A stretch of 64,000 bases of DNA from Cordylochernes scorpioides (Eukaryota; Arthropoda; Arachnida; Pseudoscorpiones; Chernetidae): the NCBI GenBank assembly GCA_030710605.1, contig CP092879.1, positions 27,909,201-27,973,200 on the forward strand. Reading direction: 5' to 3'. Below, in pieces: positions 1 to 10,855 of this stretch. The notes beneath the pieces were generated by a model. The model was not told the origin of the DNA. It did not search any database and saw only the letters and a list, made by a program, of their open reading frames with translations. Position 1 is the first letter of the stretch, and every line of letters begins with the position of its first letter. A program made the translations under genes and the position numbers.

Positions 1-502
1 TAATACCAGTAATAAAATCAATGTTATTACATTAGGATAATTCAAACGTCTTTAATTCCAATATTTACCTTGGTCCCTCTAGAATTTCCTATAAATATAA
101 TTTCCGTTTTTAATTAGAATTTTTGAATAATTCGATTTTTTTTGTCTCTTGGGCTTTAAATTATCCAAGTTCGACTGTATTATTATTTTTAAAGCTAATC
201 ACATTTAATTGTAATATGAAATTTATATACAAGAAAAATTAATTAAGGCTTACTCTACATAATGTTTCAACTAATGATATAGAAGAGCATCTAAACTTTT
301 TTTTTTCATTTATGAGCAATCATAGATCTGTTTGTGGATACTTATATTCCTTGTGAGAGCTGAACTTGTTTATGAATGGGAGCATTGACGCTATATTCAC
401 TTGTGACAAAAAAATGCTTAATTCCGGCTTCGAGCCTGTGCTCTGATTGCAGAATACCGTCAGTTTATATAACATGAAAGAGAGGCTACGCAATACCTAA
501 TA

Positions 503-579
503 CAAGGTTGTCCCAAAAATTTGTAAACATATTATTATTTATATTTTGCAAGTGTTTACGAACTTATGGGACAACCTTG
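503..579. mobile_element. Mini-MITE, mariner-like TIRs (copy 1)
   Basis: This is a 77-bp near-palindrome that starts CAAGGTTGTCCCAAAA and ends with its inverse GGGACAACCTTG. TA lies just before it and GTA just after it. The ends resemble mariner-type TIRs and there is no coding capacity. It is a deletion derivative or MITE and forms a hairpin along almost its whole length. Copy 2 (695-771) is the same element in the opposite orientation. Confidence 0.75.
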
Positions 580-694
580 GTACTATTGACAACCTTTGTA
601 AAATTATAACAGAATTCTTATAGAATAAGGATTTAATATCTGATGTTCTATATCAAGAGTGGTCAATCAGCAGGTGGGCCAAGTTTCAGAATTA

Positions 695-771
695 CAAGGT
701 TGTCCCAAAAGTTCGTAAACACTTGCAAAATATAAATCATAATCATTGTTTACGAACTTTTGGGACAACCT
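695..771. mobile_element. Mini-MITE, mariner-like TIRs (copy 2)
   Basis: This is a 77-bp element with the same TIRs as 503-579 (CAAGGTTGTCCCAAAAG and its inverse), preceded by TA. Its centre matches copy 1 only when reverse-complemented, so the two copies inserted independently in opposite orientation. A decayed single end of the family lies at 30294-30335. Confidence 0.75.
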
Positions 772-1025
772 CTTATATTAAAATGACTATCCTGCTTTTA
801 ATCTATCCCTTTAAAGTGTCAACCAAACTAGACTACAAAGATAAATATGAAATTTCTGATCTTGACCTAGAGCAACAGACCTATTTGTGATAAATATCAA
901 CGGGGAAAGGCATGGAAGGACAAGCAGCGAGGTGGAACTTTCTCCATATCTACTTCAGCCTACTTTTAAAATGATATTCTATTCAAGTATGATAGCTGTT
1001 TTGCTTGTCTAGACTTGTGATAACT

Positions 1026-2104
1026 GGAAGTCACTGGGGTGGCACTAAAAACCACGGTAAAACGCCTCTTTGAGACCACGCTTCACTAGCGGCAGCGTCA
1101 GGCCGAACGACTATCTAAAAGTCCTTTAAGATACTGTAGTAAATAGCTATTGACACCTTAAATACAATCATAGACCAGTTAAATTTGGTTCTAGAAAACT
1201 ATAATTTGGTTTATAAATTTCCATAAATAGCAAGCAGGCTTTATCATTTGTATTAGTCAATTATCTAAAATTGTTTTTTTTTTTCTTATCTTTTTATTAG
1301 TCTAAATTAGACAAGATCTTGGAGGTCGTGCTCATAAAGAAGTTCAAGAACTCTTTTTGGTTCTTTGTACAGGGATCCTTTGTCCTTTCCAATACAATTT
1401 AGTATATGTTGGGGAGTGGCCTATTCGGTTTTGCACCTAGTGCACATGGGGAAGCTTTTGGCTCCCTCTTTATAGACTAGAGGGCGCAGGTGACCAGATT
1501 TCCATCTGGCCAACTGTGTCGACTTCCTTCTGTTTAGTTGGAGGGTCTGTTTTTTGGAGTTTTCTATTTGGTACCAAGAATGATGGAAACTATCTCTATT
1601 GTTTTTGTAAAATAAAGGAATGCGTTATGTTGATTCAACCAAATTATTTTCAATCGTACACCTTACGTTACGATGACTCCCTGACATCTAAATGAAGGAA
1701 CGTGCAAAAGTGATGTGATAACTCTAGAAATGGAAGTCACTGGGGTGGCACTAAAAACCACAGTAAAACGCCTCTTTGAGACCACGCTTTACTAGTGATA
1801 GCGTCAGGCCTAACGACTATCTAAAAGTCCTTTAAGATACTGTAGTAAATAGATATTGACACCTTAAATCCTATCATAAACCAGTTAAAATTGGTTCTTT
1901 GAAACTACAATTTGGTTAATAAATTGCCTTGAATAGCGAGTAAGGTTTATCATTTGAATTAGTGAATTATCTAACATCTATTCTTTTTGTGAAAGAAGAT
2001 AATTTGTGTTACATAAACCAAATTCTATTATTTTTAATCGCTCACCTTATGTTTCGATGACTCCCTTGCATCCAAATGAAGGAACGTACAAAAGTGGTGT
2101 AACC
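1026..2104. repeat. Tandem duplication, ~380-bp unit, two copies
   Basis: Unit 1 (1026-1722) and unit 2 (1732-2104) are colinear copies. Both start GGAAGTCACTGGGGTGGCAC and both end near a GATGACTCCC..GAAGGAACGT stretch. The offset is 706 bp at the left end but 379 bp at the right end. The ~327-bp difference is accounted for by the LINE insertion at 1279-1597 in unit 1, so the duplication looks older than that insertion. No ORF is conserved between the units. Confidence 0.85.
1279..1597 (-). pseudogene. 5'-truncated LINE, RT C-terminal fragment
   Basis: On the minus strand this reads the C-terminal tail of a non-LTR retrotransposon polyprotein: a segment ending in ARWKSGHLRPLVYKEG, then the Cys-rich FPMCTRCKTE, an in-frame stop (1421-1423), ATPQHILNCIGKDKG, and a terminal LYEHDLQDLV with its stop at 1307-1309. 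AATAAA and a poly(A) tail (T-run in the + strand) follow. The 9-bp sequence ATTGTTTTT occurs at 1270-1278 and 1598-1606 as a perfect target-site duplication. The CX2C..HIL..C pattern is the usual zinc-binding tail of such LINEs. It is a dead, truncated copy inserted into unit 1 of the surrounding duplication. The clade is uncertain. Confidence 0.85.
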
Positions 2105-2262
2105 CATTGAATCATTGTGATTATTTACATTGATAACAAAAAGTAAAAAAAGGTCAAATTCACATTCATAAATATATATAGCACTAGATTTATAATAATT
2201 ATACTCCTTTATATATATTTATAACAATCTCTATTCATTATTATTTATAAAATATTATCCAT

Positions 2263-2497
2263 CAAACAAATGCTACAGGTTTCTGGAAATGTGTTTCTTT
2301 ATCTTTATTAAATGTAATCTCAACCTTTCGGGCATTTCTTCCCTTCTACAGGAGTACATAGAAACTTGTTATATATACATGTTATATGTTTCCATGTACT
2401 CCTTTAGAAGGTCAGAGATACCCGAAAGCTCGAGATCACATTCAATAAAGATAAAGAAACCCACACATCTCCAGAAACCTGTAGCATTTGTTTAATT
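2263..2497. repeat. Long palindrome, Penelope-type terminal repeat in inverted pair
   Basis: The arms are about 2263-2376 and 2383-2497 and are nearly perfect inverted copies with only a few bases of loop. Each arm carries an AATAAA-like stretch, a CCCGAAAG box and CTWYAGAAGG. The latter two are the conserved pieces of the hammerhead-like motif discussed for 20759-20803. No protein is encoded. Assignment to Penelope-like elements is by analogy only. Confidence 0.55.
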
Positions 2498-3468
2498 AAT
2501 ATCCAGGAGATTTAAATCTATTGATAATGAAAAATTGTATCTCATAGGAATATTTCGAATGCGGATCAGCTATAACTTTTGTATAAAAAATAATAATAAA
2601 CGAAGTCCTTAGTTGCAAATTAAAAATAAACACGTAACTATGACACCTGAGCGAAGAATCCTGATACGATCGAAATGATTCAACACCATTGTGTTCTAAG
2701 TCCCTAGGGCCCATTTACCCCATTTATAGGATCTCATTCTTCCATGGGAAGAACAAATGTCTACAAGGCATGTATTGATTGGACACGTTTCTCTCTTTGA
2801 AACTTCAAATCATTAACCTCTAGCAATCACAATATGGTTTCCAGTAAAGAAGAATATATAGAATTTAACAAGTTCTCTGCAGACTCTATCAAAACTACCT
2901 TTCACCTACACTAATGATCGAAAATTTTATCTTTAATTTGTATATTCTTTATTATTTTCAAAATTTATATCATTAATTTAATGATTAATTATTTCAATAT
3001 AAGATCGAATATGTAAATAAATTTTATTTCTTGTATAAATAATGTTCTAAAATTTATATTTATATAATTTTCACACTCTCTAATACTATAGAAATAATTT
3101 GCATATATATTTTGAAACTATGTGTATATAAAATAGTTTATAAAAAATCTACACGCAATAAATAAATATAATAAATAGTTATCAACATTGAGAACTTTTT
3201 TGAGAAAAGTTTTTGACCATTTGAATACTCCTTTCATAATGTTCTAAATATCCGTTACAATAGCTGCAGTTCCAAGATACAACTTTCGAAATGGTTAGTG
3301 GGAAGCATTATTGATATATCAAAGGCTTTGCCCTTTATTAAAGGTAGAATTTTGTTTTGTGTAAAATCAGCTCAAAAATGCTTCGAATTTTCATTTATAT
3401 ATGGAACACCAAATGCAATGTCTCTATTTCAACACTTATTATATCAATTCTTTCTTATAATTATAATA
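2498..3468. other. Gene-free AT-rich stretch
   Basis: No ORF, RNA gene or clear repeat boundary was recognised. The sequence is AT-rich with short T and A runs. Confidence 0.4.
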
Positions 3469-3791
3469 CAATAGAACCTCCATGAGAGGACAATCGCCCT
3501 AGAGAACACCTCTCTTTAAAGGACAGTTTTCATTTGCAAAATTATCATTTTTACTATTTAGCTAACTCTCCTGTAAGAGGACACTTCTCTACAAAGGACA
3601 GTTTTCATTTGCAAAATTACCATTTTACAACTTATCAACTCTCCGGTAAGAGGACACCTCTTTACAAAGGACAGTTTTCATTTGCAGAATCACTATTTTT
3701 ACTATTTAGCGACTCTCCGGTAAGAGGACACCTCTCTCTAAAGAACACTTTGGATCTGCAATTAGGTGTCCTTTACAGGGAGGTTCTACTG
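3469..3791. mobile_element. Pogo/Tigger-like MITE with internal tandem array
   Basis: The left end is TA|CAATAGAACCTCC and the right end is GGAGGTTCTACTG|TA. These are inverted 13-bp termini with one mismatch, flanked by the TA dinucleotide expected for Tc1/mariner-pogo elements. The interior is mostly a ~74-bp tandem repeat (about 3.5 units; GGACAGTTTTCATTTGC recurs at 3521, 3596 and 3669). Each unit carries further copies of the terminal-like AGAGGACA motif. The 88-aa ORF here is only the translation of this array. No transposase is present. Confidence 0.8.
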
Positions 3792-4439
3792 TATAGGTGA
3801 ATTAATTAATGGTGATACTCATTATGTATTGGCACGAAGATGGACTATCATGATTTCAAACTTGAAAGACACTATGTTATAGGACAAGTCCGATGAGTAA
3901 GTTTATTCCACGAAATATCTAGTTCAAATATTCACCCAATTAGGTATTTATGAGATAAGGCAAATCGATAAGCGAGGTAATGTGTGATAAATCTTATTTG
4001 TTATCTTCCAGTACCATTTCCAATCCGGAAATCGGTCATTTACGAATTCTACTTTTTTTCCTGTTTTGACCAAAATTCTTCAATTTTTTTCTGCTCTCTT
4101 TTTCGAAAACACATTCCATTAGGCTTCTATAATAGGTTACTTTTTTAATCTTTAATTTTAATTTGGGTCATTTTTCTTTTTCACTGAGAATGAAAAATGT
4201 CGATTAGACGTGCGTTAACAACGGCACAAAAGAAGAAAAAACGCCATCTTATTTGTTCCATATCGGTAATTTTTCAAATTTTCATTTTAAAGCGTTGACA
4301 AAAACACCTATTGGTATTATGTTTAAAAAAAAACACATAGCTCATTATGTACCTAAAATACCTCTCTCCCTTTTATTTATGAAATGTAGCTGGTAATAAT
4401 AAATTGGTTTGCCATTTTATTTGTTACCAGGCTGTAAAA
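3792..4439. other. Gene-free stretch between two mobile elements
   Basis: I see no credible gene or RNA. Several poly-T and poly-A runs are present. Confidence 0.4.
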
Positions 4440-4752
4440 AAAAAACTCTTAAAAACACCTTCTGGATATTTAGCAACCCACTGAAGACGCTGAGAACTAT
4501 TTCAGAAAAGAAAATATAGCAATAGAACTCTATAATTTCTACAGATCAATTGTAACTAGATTCGTACACAAAAGAGGTAGTGAGGAAAGTTTTAGAACAG
4601 ATGTGTCAATAAATCCCTTTTCAAACAAAGGCTCACGTGCACATGGGGAAAGGGGGAAACATTACTGTATTATTTTGTTGATGTATGGCGAATCCTTACA
4701 GGGCAATGGGTCCAAATAAAAAGCCTTTTTTTATTGTTGTTGTTACCAGCCT
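4440..4752 (+). mobile_element. LINE 3' end, family with GGGC hairpin (copy 1)
   Basis: This is a non-coding 3' end matching 53667-53990 in the opposite orientation. Its terminus reads GAATCC, then a decayed hairpin AGGGCAATGGGTCC, AAATAAAAAGCC, and a (TTG)n tail ending near 4752. It shows the same terminal layout as the other LINE tails in the window. Confidence 0.7.
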
Positions 4753-5194
4753 GTATCAAAACTCGTTCCCAAAACGAAAGCCTAATATATAATCCAATTA
4801 TTCATAAATATATATACCAATATAAATAAAGTTTAAATAAAATTAAAGGTTCGGTCAAAGAGCGTGCCCACGTGATTGACATAACGTAATAGGGTTTAGA
4901 ATAACATTTCAGTATTCTATATATTATTTAATGTGCATTAAAATCTTATTTATGGGGACGAGCTTTTGATATAACCTGGAATTATTCCTAGAACAAGTGC
5001 TATGATAATCGTGGTGGGTAATAGTTATCGAATGATTTTGCTGTAAGTGCATCACATGTTTACACATTTGAAAGGCAGTTCAACTTTTTTACTTACAAGT
5101 TTGCCAGAAACACGTTTGGTGTCTTACACTCACTGGTGGTGTTGAATTCTGTAATAATCTGGGAGCCATTGAAGCATTTTTTTATTTAGAGAAA

Positions 5195-5270
5195 AGTACC
5201 CATTGCGGGATTTGATCCAGAGTCGTGACTGTCGAAAATGGACGGTTTAAATCACTTACTCTCCAAAAAA
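5195..5270 (-). mobile_element. tRNA-derived SINE head (decayed)
   Basis: On the minus strand there is a box-A-like GGAGAGTAAGTGATT (5250-5264) and a good box B, GGATCAAATCC (5208-5218), spaced as in a tRNA. The sequence between and after them does not fold into an intact cloverleaf. The long box A to B spacing suggests a Ser- or Leu-type parent, which is an inference. The region 4753-5194 before it holds nothing else I recognise. Confidence 0.5.
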
Positions 5271-5602
5271 TCCTTCATAAAATAGAAAGGTAAAAAATTT
5301 ACACTTTTTCAATATTCTCTGAACAGATCGTTCACAAAATCAGTTTATCTAATTTTCTGAAACACACCAACTTTATACAAATTTGTAAAAGGTTTATGAA
5401 TTACTTTGGCCGTATATAACGATCTTCTTATTGGTATATGTAGGGTAATGATTTTCATGAGATCAGTCGAGAATGGTCATTAAATGATCCAGATTTTCCT
5501 GAGAGTTGTAGCTTAAAGGATGAGCAACATTCTTTGATAAATACAACAGTAAGCCGCGCAGAAACGTAAACTAAAAAGACGAAGGTGGGCACGAATGATA
5601 TA

Positions 5603-6410
5603 CAATAAACTCTCCTATAACGCGATTAATGTGTTCCGTGTTGTATGAAATCGCGTTATAGGAATTCGCGTTGTACGAAATAAAACTTGTATAACGCGAA
5701 TGTTGTTAGGGTAAATTGTTAGTGACAAATATCATGTAAAAATGTATTGTATAAAATGATGTATATAGTAAAAATAATTATATACTAAAACAAAACTAAA
5801 TGTTATTTTATATGCAAATGTATATAAAAAAAAAATTAAAGTTTATTCACTACGTAATTTGTTTTTTTTTTATATATACATTTGCATATAAAATAATATA
5901 ACATTTAGTTTTGTTTTAGTTTATAATTATTTTTCCTATATACATCATTTTATACAATACATTTTTACATGATACAGTATATCTCCTTTTCAATTTTTCT
6001 TTTTTTCCAACTTTATTCATCATGCCTGGGGAGCAAGTTTCGTAATTTTTTATATTTGCAAAATATTTACATGTAAATTCTTATTTAATACCTTATATGC
6101 GTTAAAATATTATTTTAAGCTTTAAAACTCAATTTGACACTATTTTAAAAAAAACTTACAGAAACACATGTGCAATTAAATTGACAAAGTATACAACACT
6201 ACTTCGTTCAAAAACAAAAAAAAAAAAAAGAAAAACGCGTGTGCATAAAAATTAAATGTATTGTACAGTTGTCAATATGGAAATTTCCGCATTTTATTTT
6301 ATAACGCGTTATACGAAAATTCGCGTTGTATAAATAAATTTGTCGCAATTTTTTTTATCGCGTTGTACGAAATCGCGTTGTAAAAACTCGCGTTATAGGA
6401 GAGTCTACTG
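5603..6410. mobile_element. 808-bp TIR element (Tc1/mariner-type MITE)
   Basis: The left end is TA|CAATAAACTCTCCTATAACG and the right end is the inverse, ending GAGAGTCTACTG|TA. The terminal ~25 bp are inverted copies, and CGCGTTGTACGAAAT-like subterminal repeats occur several times near both ends. No transposase ORF exists. The middle is a second, unrelated-looking inverted repeat (5731-5973). Confidence 0.8.
5731..5973. repeat. Internal ~105-bp-arm palindrome
   Basis: The arms at 5731-5838 and 5870-5973 are close inverted copies around a ~30-bp spacer and are almost pure A/T. The palindrome sits near the centre of the 808-bp TIR element, so the whole element is an inverted repeat within an inverted repeat. 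Confidence 0.75.
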
Positions 6411-6483
6411 TATGTGCATTTTAAATACTAAATATATAATATCTGCGATATTCAAGATGAAAACAATTGGGATGTGAAATATC

Positions 6484-6915
6484 AGCGTCGGGTTGGAATG
6501 CCCTTGAAACAAGGAACGTGATGCGAACTCAAGTGAGATGTGAGTTGTACGATATTACAACGTGCTATAAGGCACCGGTGGGTTGTGATGTTGGGTTAGG
6601 GTACCTTGGGAAGAAGGAACAAGATGTGAATATAAGTAATATGTGACTTGTACACTTTTACAACGTGCTATAAGAAACAACTGAGCTGTGACTTCGGGCT
6701 GGGGTGTACTGGGAAAAAAATGTGATTACAAGTAGGGTGTTGTGGCTTGTACACTGCAGCAAGGAAGGAACAGGTGGGTTATGACGTAGGGCTGGTGTGT
6801 ACTGGGAACAAGGGATGTGATTACAAGTAGAGTGTTGTGGCTTGTATACTGCAGCAAGGAAGGAACAGGTGGGTTGTGACGTCGGGCTGGTGTGTCCTGG
6901 GAACAAGGAAACACG
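6484..6915. repeat. Minisatellite, ~92-105 bp unit, about four copies
   Basis: The block GGGCTGGTGTGTACTGGGAACAA recurs with variation, starting near 6486, 6591, 6692, 6784 and 6880 (spacings 105, 101, 92, 96). Each unit also carries GTTGTGGCTTGTACACTGC-like sequence. It is markedly richer in G than its surroundings. The overlapping minus-strand ORFs with repeated threonine and proline stretches are translations of the array. Confidence 0.85.
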
Positions 6916-6989
6916 AGGGGTGAGAGGGACACGTAGATCCCCCGCCCTCGAAATACTGCCACGACCCACTTTTTCTTTCCTAAACCTAA

Positions 6990-7635
6990 ACCTCTAAGTT
7001 CCCGGAAGATAAAATAGGATAACTATTTAACGACGTTTTCATTTGTTTACGGATTCCCACCCTTTGGGACAGGCTCTGCTGACCAGTGTTTCACGTGGGA
7101 ATTCTTTAAATAGAAAACGTCCTAATGACGCGTCTATTCTTATTACCTTTTTTCCCTCGTCTATCTTGAGCTTAATTTCTTCTCAAATCAATTCGCTGGG
7201 AAGTTTTAATGAAAATCTGTTACTTCCTGAATCCCACGAAACTAACAATCAAATTGTTTTGACTGAGAATGTTTGAAAAGTTTGTTTTGTCTCCATGTCA
7301 TTGGTAGTGGGGTGTGGCGAATGACAGTGATGTATTCTTTTTTGATTTTCAAAAGAATATTTCCGATTGATTTGATGGCAATATAGATCCTATTGTCGCA
7401 TTATTGGAGCAAGACACTCCCTATGAAATGAGGGAGTAGTGACTTCCTAAATCCTCTAATCTTGGCCTCAATGTAATGGTATTCGACCTATATTTTAACC
7501 TATACAAGTATTTCTATCGTGAAATTGAAGTAACCCACAAACATACTGTCGCAATTTGTTTTAATAATATGTAACGCCTCTAGCTTATTAACATCGAATT
7601 CCATATCTCTTTGTTATCATTGTTGTTGTTGTCGT
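6990..7635. other. Gene-free stretch
   Basis: A 77-aa ORF at 7043-7276 has no family features that I recognise. A GTT-repeat (7620-7634) at the end adjoins the following palindrome and may be the tail of a LINE. Confidence 0.35.
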
Positions 7636-7639
7636 GCCC

Positions 7640-7990
7640 AATGAAATGCCTCAGATGTCCCCATGCATCTCTATCACAGCAGCAGCAATGACCACTATCT
7701 TGGGTGTGTAAAACTGCTGCTATGGGTCCATGTCAATTTTCTTCAAGGCTGCGGCCATTGCTGGGCATGGGAATATGTGGGTAGGTGTTAGTTTCACACC
7801 AGGACAGTTTCTGCCTGTCCAATTGTCCTGGTGTAAAACTAACACCTACCCACATATTCTCATGCCCAGCAATGGCCGCAGCCTTGCAGAAAATTGACAT
7901 GGACCCAAAGCAGCAGCTTTATACACCCAAGATAGTGGGCATTTCTGCTGTTGTGATAGAGATGCATGGGAACATCTGAGGCTCCTCATT
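7640..7990. pseudogene. Palindromic pair of LINE RT C-termini
   Basis: Two ~170-bp arms (7640-7813 and 7822-7990) are inverted copies of one another. The right arm on the + strand encodes a LINE tail ending PTHIFSCPAMAAALQKID, then YTPKIV and a stop at 7977-7979; HIFxCPA is the His/Cys part of the common LINE C-terminal motif. The left arm carries the same segment on the minus strand. This is either a head-to-head double insertion or an inverted duplication of one copy. Both are fragments without RT. Confidence 0.7.
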
Positions 7991-8245
7991 GAATCTCATT
8001 CATTTTTATATAATTAAAATTTTATTCTTTCGCATTTATGTTATAGTATGTACGAATGTTAGCTACTGCGAAATATCACATACTCATAGTATTTTAGTAT
8101 CTATTCGATTGAATTTGCCAAGAGATGTTGTAGCTAGGGAAGTGGTGCGGCCGATCTTAGACTACAATACATTGAAAAGTTGTGGAAGGATGGCATTCAT
8201 GTCCAAAAAAAGGAACTAAAAATGTATTAAATAAACTGAAGATTC

Positions 8246-8467
8246 CTTCAATTTACCCAGATTAATCGATTAATCATCTTGATTGTCTTAATTAAGTTTT
8301 CCTATAAATAAATTTCATAATATCATTATATGTAATTAGCTTTAAAAATTATAATAATAACAATTCTTTTTTATTACTTGTATTATTTCTGTTTTTCCTG
8401 CATGATATCTACATTTCTGCTCGAAAAATCTGTATAAGAGATCTTAATAAAGCTTTTTGTTGAATAA
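8246..8467 (+). mobile_element. LINE 3' UTR, TTG-tail family
   Basis: This is a non-coding 3' end that begins near AATTTACCCAGATTAATC and ends TGTATAAGAGATCTTAATAA, then AGCTTTTTGTTG. The same ~220-bp segment recurs at 13698-13915 and 35748-36010 on the other strand. Upstream (8000-8220) there is a 76-aa ORF without recognisable RT features. Confidence 0.7.
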
Positions 8468-9098
8468 AATATTAATCAGGATTAATTGGATTGGATTGGA
8501 TTAACAGTATTTGATTAATTTTTACTCAATATTGATGCAAAGGATTATTTTATAGAAAAGCTTTTTTTTTAAATTAAAATTGATGAGATCAATAGTGTTG
8601 ATGATCCCCAGATAAAGGGAAGTAGAGAAAGCAAGGAAAGTGTTGTCAAGAAAATCTCCGGAACTGTAAAAAAAGAGAGAAAAGTTTAAAGTCCTCCCCG
8701 TGTCCCCGTTTGGGAGAAACAATCGAGAGAATGTTGGATCTCCAATTACTGGAGGTATAATGAGGACCGACCGACCCAGTTAGAGAGGAAGGATTCCATC
8801 TCATATATCTCGACACTTCACTTTCCAACATTTCTGTTTGATACAGCAGCCTTCTTTTGTAGCTTGATTTCTTTACATTTCAGTTTTATAATAGCTTCAA
8901 CTCTCGGTTTACTTTCGAATATAGATTCCAACTGTAGCCAGATTTATTGATTTCCTTCTTATATACTGTACCTATACCTTTATAAATCCCACATCGTAAA
9001 TTTCTCTTTGCCTCACTCTCATCGAAAATATATAAAAGCAATTAGAAGTACCGACAGGATGAATTATGTAAATACAGACGAGATACTAGATATCTAGA

Positions 9099-9395
9099 AC
9101 GACGTTTAACAAGTTTTACCGCAAATGTTTCTTTTTTACAGAACGAAAAATCGTAATTTTAATTATTTTAAGGAGAAATAACGACTATTCCTATCCTTAG
9201 GGATGAAGTATGAAAAGATGATTCACAATTCATCCTTTCATACTTCATCCCTAAGGATAGGAATAGTCGTTATTTCTCCTTAAAATAATTAAAATTACGA
9301 TTTTGCGTTCTCTCTCTCTTTAAAAAAAAACATTTGCGGTAAAACTTGTTAAACGTCGTTATATAACCATAGCCGCATTATATTGTATTATACAA
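9099..9395. mobile_element. SINE copies in head-to-head palindrome
   Basis: The arms 9099-9223 (minus) and 9231-9361 (plus) are near-perfect inverted copies of the SINE body seen at 25726-25870. Shared pieces are CTTCATCCCTAAGG, CGTTATTTCTCCTTAAAA and ACATTTGCGGTAAAACTT. The plus copy continues into the family's 3' end GCCGCATTATATTGTATTAT (to 9395). No tRNA head is present in either arm. The 8600-9098 interval holds only short unrecognised ORFs. Confidence 0.75.
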
Positions 9396-9404
9396 GATAT
9401 CTGT

Positions 9405-9915
9405 TCAGAGAGGATATCAGATGTAAGTACAGAGAGTACGCAAGATGTGAGTACAGAGAAGTACCTGATATAAGTACAGAAAAGATCACTATTGTCAGTC
9501 AAGAAGTAATACCAGGTGTAAATTAAAGGTAATATATCCGGTATAAGTACAGAGAAATTTACAGTTGTCAGTTAAGAGGTAATACTAGACTTAAGTTCAA
9601 AGAACACACCCGATAAAGTACAGAGAAGATCCATTTGTCATAGTCAAGGAGTAATACCCGGTGTAAGTACCGAGAAAATCACTGTTGTCAACCAAAAGAT
9701 AATACCAAGTGTTAAGGTGTTAAGTTTAAAGAATACATCCGGTGAAGTACAGAGAAGATACCCGTTGTCACAGGTAAGGGGTATTACCTGGTGTAAGTAC
9801 TGGGAATTTATCCGGTATAAGTATTGAGAAGTTACCAGGTGTATAAAGAACATAGAAATTACCCGTTGTTAGTCAAGGGAAAATTCTAGGTTTAAAGTAT
9901 AGGGAATATACTCGG
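9405..9915. repeat. Degenerate minisatellite (GTAAGTACAGAGAA-type)
   Basis: Some 20 degenerate units of about 22-28 bp are built on GGTATAAGTACAGAGAA. They are organised into a higher-order ~105-115 bp period that also contains GTTGTCAGTCAAGAGGTAATAC. The small minus-strand ORF here is a translation of the array. Confidence 0.8.
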
Positions 9916-10521
9916 ACTCTGGAGTTCCAGTTCCATCGCAATTACCCGAGCCAATCATTTTCACTTCATATAAGAATTATCAAAGCATCTGTTATAAATA
10001 ATCCAATTCTTTGTGGTTCGAATGTATTTCATTAAGTATACTGATCCAAGTAAAAATTAAAGTGTTTTAAAGATAACGAAAAGATATACCCAAATCGGAC
10101 AATTTGCCAAAAAATGCAACTATTTATTCTAAATAAATATATTTTTATTTCTTCTTATATAAATTTCACGCAGAATCTTATTACTGTTTTCCAAAAGAAA
10201 AAGGGTTTGTTATTAAAACTTGCACACCAATCTTAACTCCTTCTCTGAAACTAAACAAGCTATCATGATATATAATGATGACTAAAACTACAGTTTGTTG
10301 ATGGTAAAACTTTTATTATACATTTTTACTGAACTACTGACAGTATTCTTTATAAAATTTCAAATAATTATTACAAAAAATATTTAAAAAAAAAAAAACG
10401 AAGGGACATACAAAAATTCAGAGTATTTTCAGTATTTTGAAGAAAATCAATATAATTTTTTATACAACGCTTTCCAATTTAAATCGATTTGTCGTGTCAG
10501 CTTCCACACAGCTCTATGAAG

Positions 10522-10855
10522 ATTTTTTTTAAATTTATTTATTAATCAACCCGGCGCGATATTGAAATATTGAAATACAGAGGAAACAAAACAACAAACA
10601 CATTAGAACTTAGAATTTAATATTTACAAATTTATATGTATTATTCTACAGAGTTCATAAAATTTATATAGACAAAGTGGCTGATGTTTGCTAGAGTTAA
10701 ATCATTTCAGGGAACAATCGATGTCTCACTTCTGTAAAGTTCGGACAGTCGTAGATGAGGTGAAGAGCAATTTGTTCAGTTTCTTTGCAGGAACAATTTG
10801 GTGTTTCTGATAGACCTCTTTTATGTAAGTATTTCTGAAATTTTCCGTGTGAAAA
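10522..10855 (-). pseudogene. LINE 3' fragment with Cys/His C-terminus
   Basis: The minus strand reads HGKFQKYLHKRGLSETPN, then CSCKETEQIALHLIYDC and a stop at 10697-10699. CxC-x10-H-x4-C is the C-terminal zinc-like motif of many LINE polyproteins. A ~170-bp 3' UTR follows, ending ATATCGCGCCGGGTTGATTA, then AATAAATAAA and A-rich sequence at 10522. That terminus resembles the 3' ends at 21955 and 24535 (ATATCGCGTC..TTGAT..AATAAA). The copy is truncated, with no RT core. The stretch 9916-10521 holds nothing recognisable. Confidence 0.75.

Noticed and set aside
6658-6969. 103-aa ORF with repeated HSTCNHI-like peptide, suggestive of a repeat protein.
   Set aside because: It is the translation of the 92-105 bp minisatellite; unit lengths not divisible by three break the frame between units.
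9405-9915. Considered a CRISPR-like array because of regular repeats.
   Set aside because: Units are degenerate, spacers are not unique and of even length, and the DNA is eukaryotic. It is a minisatellite.
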